Below are positions 5,950 through 9,302 of a DNA stretch of 9,302 nt, in pieces (within the stretch, counting starts at the first letter, position 1; each line of letters begins with the position of its first letter). The DNA is taken from the NCBI GenBank assembly GCA_003454835.1, contig DMTA01000291.1:321-9622 (forward strand). Direction: 5' to 3'. Made by a program: the position numbers and the translations under genes. The notes beneath the pieces are model-generated. The model was not told the origin of the DNA. It did no database searches and was given only the letters and a program-made list of their open reading frames with translations. The DNA is from Achromobacter sp. GTDB taxonomy: Bacteria; Pseudomonadota; Gammaproteobacteria; Burkholderiales; Burkholderiaceae_B.

Positions 5950-6444
5950 ATGCTGCTTTCCGAACAGGCCTACCAGAAAATCGACCGTGAACTGGCCAAG
6001 TTCCCGGCCGACCAGCGGCAGTCCGCCATCATGGCCTCGCTTGCCATCGCGCAAGAAGAGAAGGGCTGGTTGGCTACCGAAGTCATCGAAGACGTGGCCA
6101 AGTACATTGGCGTTCCGCCCATCGCGGTCCAGGAAGTCGCCACGTTCTACAACATGTTCGACGTCAAGCCCGTCGGCAAGAACAAGATCGCCGTCTGCAC
6201 GAACCTGCCCTGTGCCTTGCGCGACGGCGACCGCGCCGGCGAATACCTCAAGCGCAAGCTGGGCGTCGACTACCGCCAGACCACCGAAGACGGCCAGTTC
6301 ACGCTGGTCGAAGGCGAGTGCATGGGCGCCTGCGGCGACTCCCCCGTGCTGATCGTGAACAACAAGCATATGTGCGTGCGCATGACCGACGAGAAGCTGG
6401 ACGCGCTGGTCGCGGCCCTCAAGCAGCAAGGAGAGTCGGCATGA
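5950..6444 (+). CDS. nuoE: NADH-quinone oxidoreductase subunit E (cluster N1a)
   Basis: NuoE (24 kDa/Nqo2 homologue) carries the off-pathway [2Fe-2S] cluster N1a and pairs with NuoF at the tip of the peripheral arm. The 164-residue protein has an N-terminal helical bundle with [16 protein letters not shown] (27-41) and the EVATFYNMF block (62-70). A thioredoxin-like domain follows with the four ligands Cys83, Cys88, Cys124 and Cys128 (CTNLPC ... GECMGAC). Cys142 is additional and not a known ligand. The ATG at 5950 gives the usual short N-terminus; its ribosome-binding site is weak. The stop overlaps the nuoF start as ATGA (6441-6444), which fits the equimolar NuoE-NuoF subcomplex. Confidence 0.97.
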   Translation: MLLSEQAYQKIDRELAKFPADQRQSAIMASLAIAQEEKGWLATEVIEDVAKYIGVPPIAVQEVATFYNMFDVKPVGKNKIAVCTNLPCALRDGDRAGEYLKRKLGVDYRQTTEDGQFTLVEGECMGACGDSPVLIVNNKHMCVRMTDEKLDALVAALKQQGESA

Positions 6445-7808
6445 ACGCGCCTGACCTGTACAAGCAGTTCGCGCAGGGGCTGGATCCCGATCCCCTGAAC
6501 GACCTGTCCAACTCGATGGCCCTGCACGGCCGCCACCTGCAGCCGCAGATCATGGCCGACGTCGACGGCGCCAACTGGCGCCTGGCCGACTACGTCAAGC
6601 GCGGCGGCTACGAAGCCCTGAAGAAGATCCTGACCACCGGCATGAAGCCGGAAGACGTGATCGCCGAAGTCAAGGCGTCGGGTCTGCGCGGCCGTGGCGG
6701 CGCGGGCTTCCCGACCGGCCTGAAGTGGAGCTTCATGCCGCGCGCCTTCCCGGGCCAGAAGTACCTTGTCTGCAACTCGGACGAAGGCGAGCCCGGCACG
6801 TTCAAGGACCGCGACATCCTGCGCTTCAATCCGCACATCGTGATTGAAGGCATGGCGATCGCGGCCTACGCCATGGGCATCAGCGTCGGCTACAACTACA
6901 TCCACGGCGAAATCTTCGAAGTCTACGAGCGATTCGAAGAAGCTCTCGAAGAGGCGCGCGCCGCCGGCTTCCTGGGCGACCGCCTGTTTGGTTCCGACTT
7001 CAGCTTTCAGCTCCACGCATTCCACGGTTACGGCGCCTACATCTGCGGCGAAGAAACCGCGCTGCTGGAATCGCTGGAAGGCAAGAAGGGCCAGCCGCGC
7101 TTCAAGCCGCCGTTCCCGGCCAGCTTCGGCCTGTACGGCAAGCCCACCACGATCAACAACACGGAAACGTTCGCGGCAGTGCCGTGGATCATCCGCAATG
7201 GCGGCCAGGCCTACCTGGAAGTCGGCAAGCCGAACAACGGCGGCACCAAGCTGTTCTCGATCACTGGCGACGTCGAGCGTCCCGGCAACTACGAGATCCC
7301 GCTGGGCACCCCGTTTTCGACCTTGCTGGAACTGGCAGGCGGCATGCGCGGCGGCAAGAAGCTGAAGGCGGTCATCCCCGGCGGCTCGAGCGCCCCGGTC
7401 CTGCCCGCCGACATCATGATGGAATGCACGATGGACTATGACTCCATCGCCAAGGCGGGCTCGATGCTCGGCTCTGGCGCTGTGATCGTCATGGACGAGA
7501 CGCGCTGCATGGTGAAGTCGCTGCTGCGTCTGTCGTACTTCTATTTCGAGGAAAGCTGCGGCCAGTGCACGCCGTGCCGCGAAGGCACTGGCTGGCTCTA
7601 CCGCATGGTGCACCGCATCGAAAACGGTCAAGGCCGTCCGGAAGATCTGGAGCTGCTGGACAACGTGGCCCTCAACATCATGGGCCGCACCATCTGCGCC
7701 CTTGGTGACGCCGCCGCCATGCCCGTCCGTGGCTTCCTCAAGCATTTTCGCGACGAATTCGCGCACCACATCGAGCACAAGTCTTGTGTGGTCCCGCAAT
7801 ATCTGTAG
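6441..7808 (+). CDS. nuoF: NADH-quinone oxidoreductase subunit F (FMN, NADH, cluster N3)
   Basis: NuoF (51 kDa/Nqo1 homologue) oxidises NADH, passing a hydride to FMN and then electrons to [4Fe-4S] cluster N3. The 455-residue protein shows the Gly-rich nucleotide-binding loop [16 protein letters not shown] (81-96), the [13 protein letters not shown] block (112-124) and the second signature [20 protein letters not shown] (197-215). The N3 ligands are Cys373, Cys376 and Cys379 in [13 protein letters not shown] and Cys419 in GRTICALGD. The frame stays open upstream to about 6318 within nuoE. I chose the ATG at 6441 because it follows a strong AAGGAG (6428-6433) by seven bases, overlaps the nuoE stop and gives the normal length. 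The gene ends in TAG, 15 bases before nuoG. Confidence 0.97.
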   Translation: MNAPDLYKQFAQGLDPDPLNDLSNSMALHGRHLQPQIMADVDGANWRLADYVKRGGYEALKKILTTGMKPEDVIAEVKASGLRGRGGAGFPTGLKWSFMPRAFPGQKYLVCNSDEGEPGTFKDRDILRFNPHIVIEGMAIAAYAMGISVGYNYIHGEIFEVYERFEEALEEARAAGFLGDRLFGSDFSFQLHAFHGYGAYICGEETALLESLEGKKGQPRFKPPFPASFGLYGKPTTINNTETFAAVPWIIRNGGQAYLEVGKPNNGGTKLFSITGDVERPGNYEIPLGTPFSTLLELAGGMRGGKKLKAVIPGGSSAPVLPADIMMECTMDYDSIAKAGSMLGSGAVIVMDETRCMVKSLLRLSYFYFEESCGQCTPCREGTGWLYRMVHRIENGQGRPEDLELLDNVALNIMGRTICALGDAAAMPVRGFLKHFRDEFAHHIEHKSCVVPQYL

Positions 7809-7823
7809 GTCTCAGGAACAGCA

Positions 7824-9302
7824 ATGGTTGAACTAACCGTCGACGGCAACAAGGTCGAAGTGCCCGAAGGCAGCATGGTCATGCATGCCGCCCAGAAAGT
7901 CGGGCTTTACGTGCCGCATTTCTGCTACCACAAGAAACTGTCCATCGCGGCCAACTGCCGGATGTGCCTGGTTGAAGTGGAAAAAGCGCCCAAGGCGCTG
8001 CCCGCCTGCGCCACGCCCGTGACCAACGGCATGGTCGTCCACACCTGCTCTGAGAAGGCTCGCGCCGCTCAGAAGTCGGTGATGGAATTCTTGCTCATCA
8101 ATCACCCCCTCGACTGCCCGATCTGCGATCAGGGCGGCGAATGCCAGCTGCAGGATCTGGCCGTGGGCTACGGCGGCTCTTCCTCGCGTTACCAGGAAGA
8201 AAAGCGTGTCGTGTTCCACAAGGACCTGGGTCCGCTGGTTTCCGCCGAGGAAATGTCGCGCTGCATCCACTGCACCCGCTGCGTGCGCTTCGGCCAGGAA
8301 ATCGCCGGCGTCATGGAACTGGGCATGCTGGGCCGTGGCGAGCACTCCGAAATCACCACCTTCGTGGGCCGTTCGATCGAGTCCGAACTGTCGGGCAACA
8401 TGATCGACATCTGTCCGGTGGGCGCGCTGACCTCCAAGCCCTTCCGCTACAGCGCCCGCACCTGGGAACTGGCTCGCCGCCGTTCGGTCAGCCCGCACGA
8501 CAGCCTGGGCGCCAACCTGGTCGTTCAGGTCAAGGGCGACCGCGTGATGCGCGTGGTCCCGTTCGAAGACGAAGCCGTCAACGAATGCTGGATCAGCGAC
8601 CGCGACCGCTTCTCGTACGAAGGCCTGAACAGCGACGATCGCCTGTCCGCTCCGATGATCAAGGGCACCGACGGCAAGTGGCAGGAAGCCTCGTGGGCCG
8701 ACGCGCTGCAGGCCGTGGCCCAAGGCCTGCAGCGTGTGCGTGACAGCTTTGGCGCCGGCCAGATCGGCGCGCTGGCGTCCGAATACGCCACCACCGAGGA
8801 ATACTCGCTGCTGGGTCGCCTGGTCCGCTCGCTGGGTTCCGAGAACATCGACTTCCGTCTGCGCCAGACCGACCCGGCCTTCGACGCCGCGCTCTCCGGC
8901 GCGCCGTGGCTGGGCATGCCCATCGCCGAACTCGACAACCTGGACCGCGTTCTGGTCGTCGGCTCGTTCCTGCGCAAGGACCATCCGCTGATGGCCCAGC
9001 GCCTGCGCCAGGCCGCCAAGCGCGGCAAGCAGATCCTGATGGTCGACAGCGCCGCCGACGAGCCCCTGATGCCCGTCACCGCGCGCATCACCGTGGCCCC
9101 GTCGGAACTGGCGCGCGCGCTGGCCGAAGTGGCCGTCGCGCTGGACCAGACCAAGGAACAGGCCGTGCCGGCCGAATTCGCCTCGGTCACGCCGGGCGAA
9201 AACGCCAAGCTCATCGCCGCCAGCCTCGCGTCCGGCGCCAACACCGCCGTCCTGATGGGCAACCTGGCTGTCGCCAGCGCCCAGGCCACCACGTTCGAGT
9301 GG
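7824..9302 (+). CDS. nuoG: NADH-quinone oxidoreductase subunit G, N-terminal 493 residues
   Basis: NuoG (75 kDa/Nqo3 homologue) carries the iron-sulfur chain between NuoF and NuoI. The reading frame is open from 7824 to the window end (493 codons of an expected 770 or so), so the C-terminal part is missing. The N-terminal ferredoxin domain binds [2Fe-2S] N1b through Cys34, Cys45, Cys48 and Cys62. Next, His94, Cys98, Cys101 and Cys107 (HPLDCPICDQGGEC) hold N5, the cluster with a His ligand. Cys147, Cys150, Cys153 and Cys197 hold N4. A molybdopterin-oxidoreductase-like domain, catalytically inactive in this family, follows. The positions that would bind N7 in E. coli-type NuoG are not Cys here (SVSPHDSLGAN and WISDRDRF). 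AGGA (7814-7817) lies six bases before the ATG, supporting this start. Confidence 0.97.
   Translation, partial: MVELTVDGNKVEVPEGSMVMHAAQKVGLYVPHFCYHKKLSIAANCRMCLVEVEKAPKALPACATPVTNGMVVHTCSEKARAAQKSVMEFLLINHPLDCPICDQGGECQLQDLAVGYGGSSSRYQEEKRVVFHKDLGPLVSAEEMSRCIHCTRCVRFGQEIAGVMELGMLGRGEHSEITTFVGRSIESELSGNMIDICPVGALTSKPFRYSARTWELARRRSVSPHDSLGANLVVQVKGDRVMRVVPFEDEAVNECWISDRDRFSYEGLNSDDRLSAPMIKGTDGKWQEASWADALQAVAQGLQRVRDSFGAGQIGALASEYATTEEYSLLGRLVRSLGSENIDFRLRQTDPAFDAALSGAPWLGMPIAELDNLDRVLVVGSFLRKDHPLMAQRLRQAAKRGKQILMVDSAADEPLMPVTARITVAPSELARALAEVAVALDQTKEQAVPAEFASVTPGENAKLIAASLASGANTAVLMGNLAVASAQATTFEW

Noticed and set aside
3061..9302. Possible novel system or gene insertion within the nuo cluster.
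   Set aside because: Gene order, lengths and motifs of nuoA-G are canonical, with no extra gene, fusion or mobile element between them.

Overview
The window reads as high-GC betaproteobacterial chromosome, most likely from the Alcaligenaceae (Bordetella/Achromobacter group). The evidence is the porin, whose signal peptide and strand sequences closely resemble what I remember of the Bordetella major porin, and a compact nuo cluster with short betaproteobacterial-type NuoA and NuoB. The genus is an inference from memory; no search was run.

Left block (1-1207, minus strand): a three-gene unit reading leftward. It encodes a TetR-family regulator, a PaaI-type hotdog thioesterase and the first 31 residues of a Rossmann-fold oxidoreductase cut by the window edge. 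Both gene junctions are 4-base ATGA overlaps, so the genes are probably translationally coupled. A good sigma-70 promoter precedes the regulator, and its -35 box lies inside a 15-bp inverted repeat, which suggests autorepression.

Middle block (1208-3060): a gene-free stretch of almost 400 bases with a perfect 17-bp palindrome and some weaker repeats, followed by a complete 388-residue general porin with a clear signal peptide and a C-terminal Phe. The porin 3' region holds three successive stem-loops, the last a classical intrinsic terminator. About 200 further bases contain the nuo promoter candidate.

Right block (3061-9302, plus strand): nuoA, nuoB, nuoC, nuoD, nuoE, nuoF and the first 493 codons of nuoG. 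These encode the quinone-site and NADH-dehydrogenase modules of respiratory complex I, in the canonical order. Gaps are short (3-79 bases), with an ATGA overlap between nuoE and nuoF. NuoE, NuoF and NuoG form the NADH-oxidising peripheral arm; NuoB, NuoC and NuoD form the connecting and quinone-reducing module; NuoA is a membrane subunit at the junction. The rest of nuoG and presumably nuoH-N lie beyond the right edge. NuoG keeps the ligands of clusters N1b, N5 and N4 but lacks those of the optional N7 cluster.

I see no insertion sequence, CRISPR array, tRNA, rRNA, phage gene or defence system, and nothing I would call a new biological system. The most useful leads are the TetR unit with its overlapping operator, the palindrome upstream of the porin, and the structured porin 3' end.
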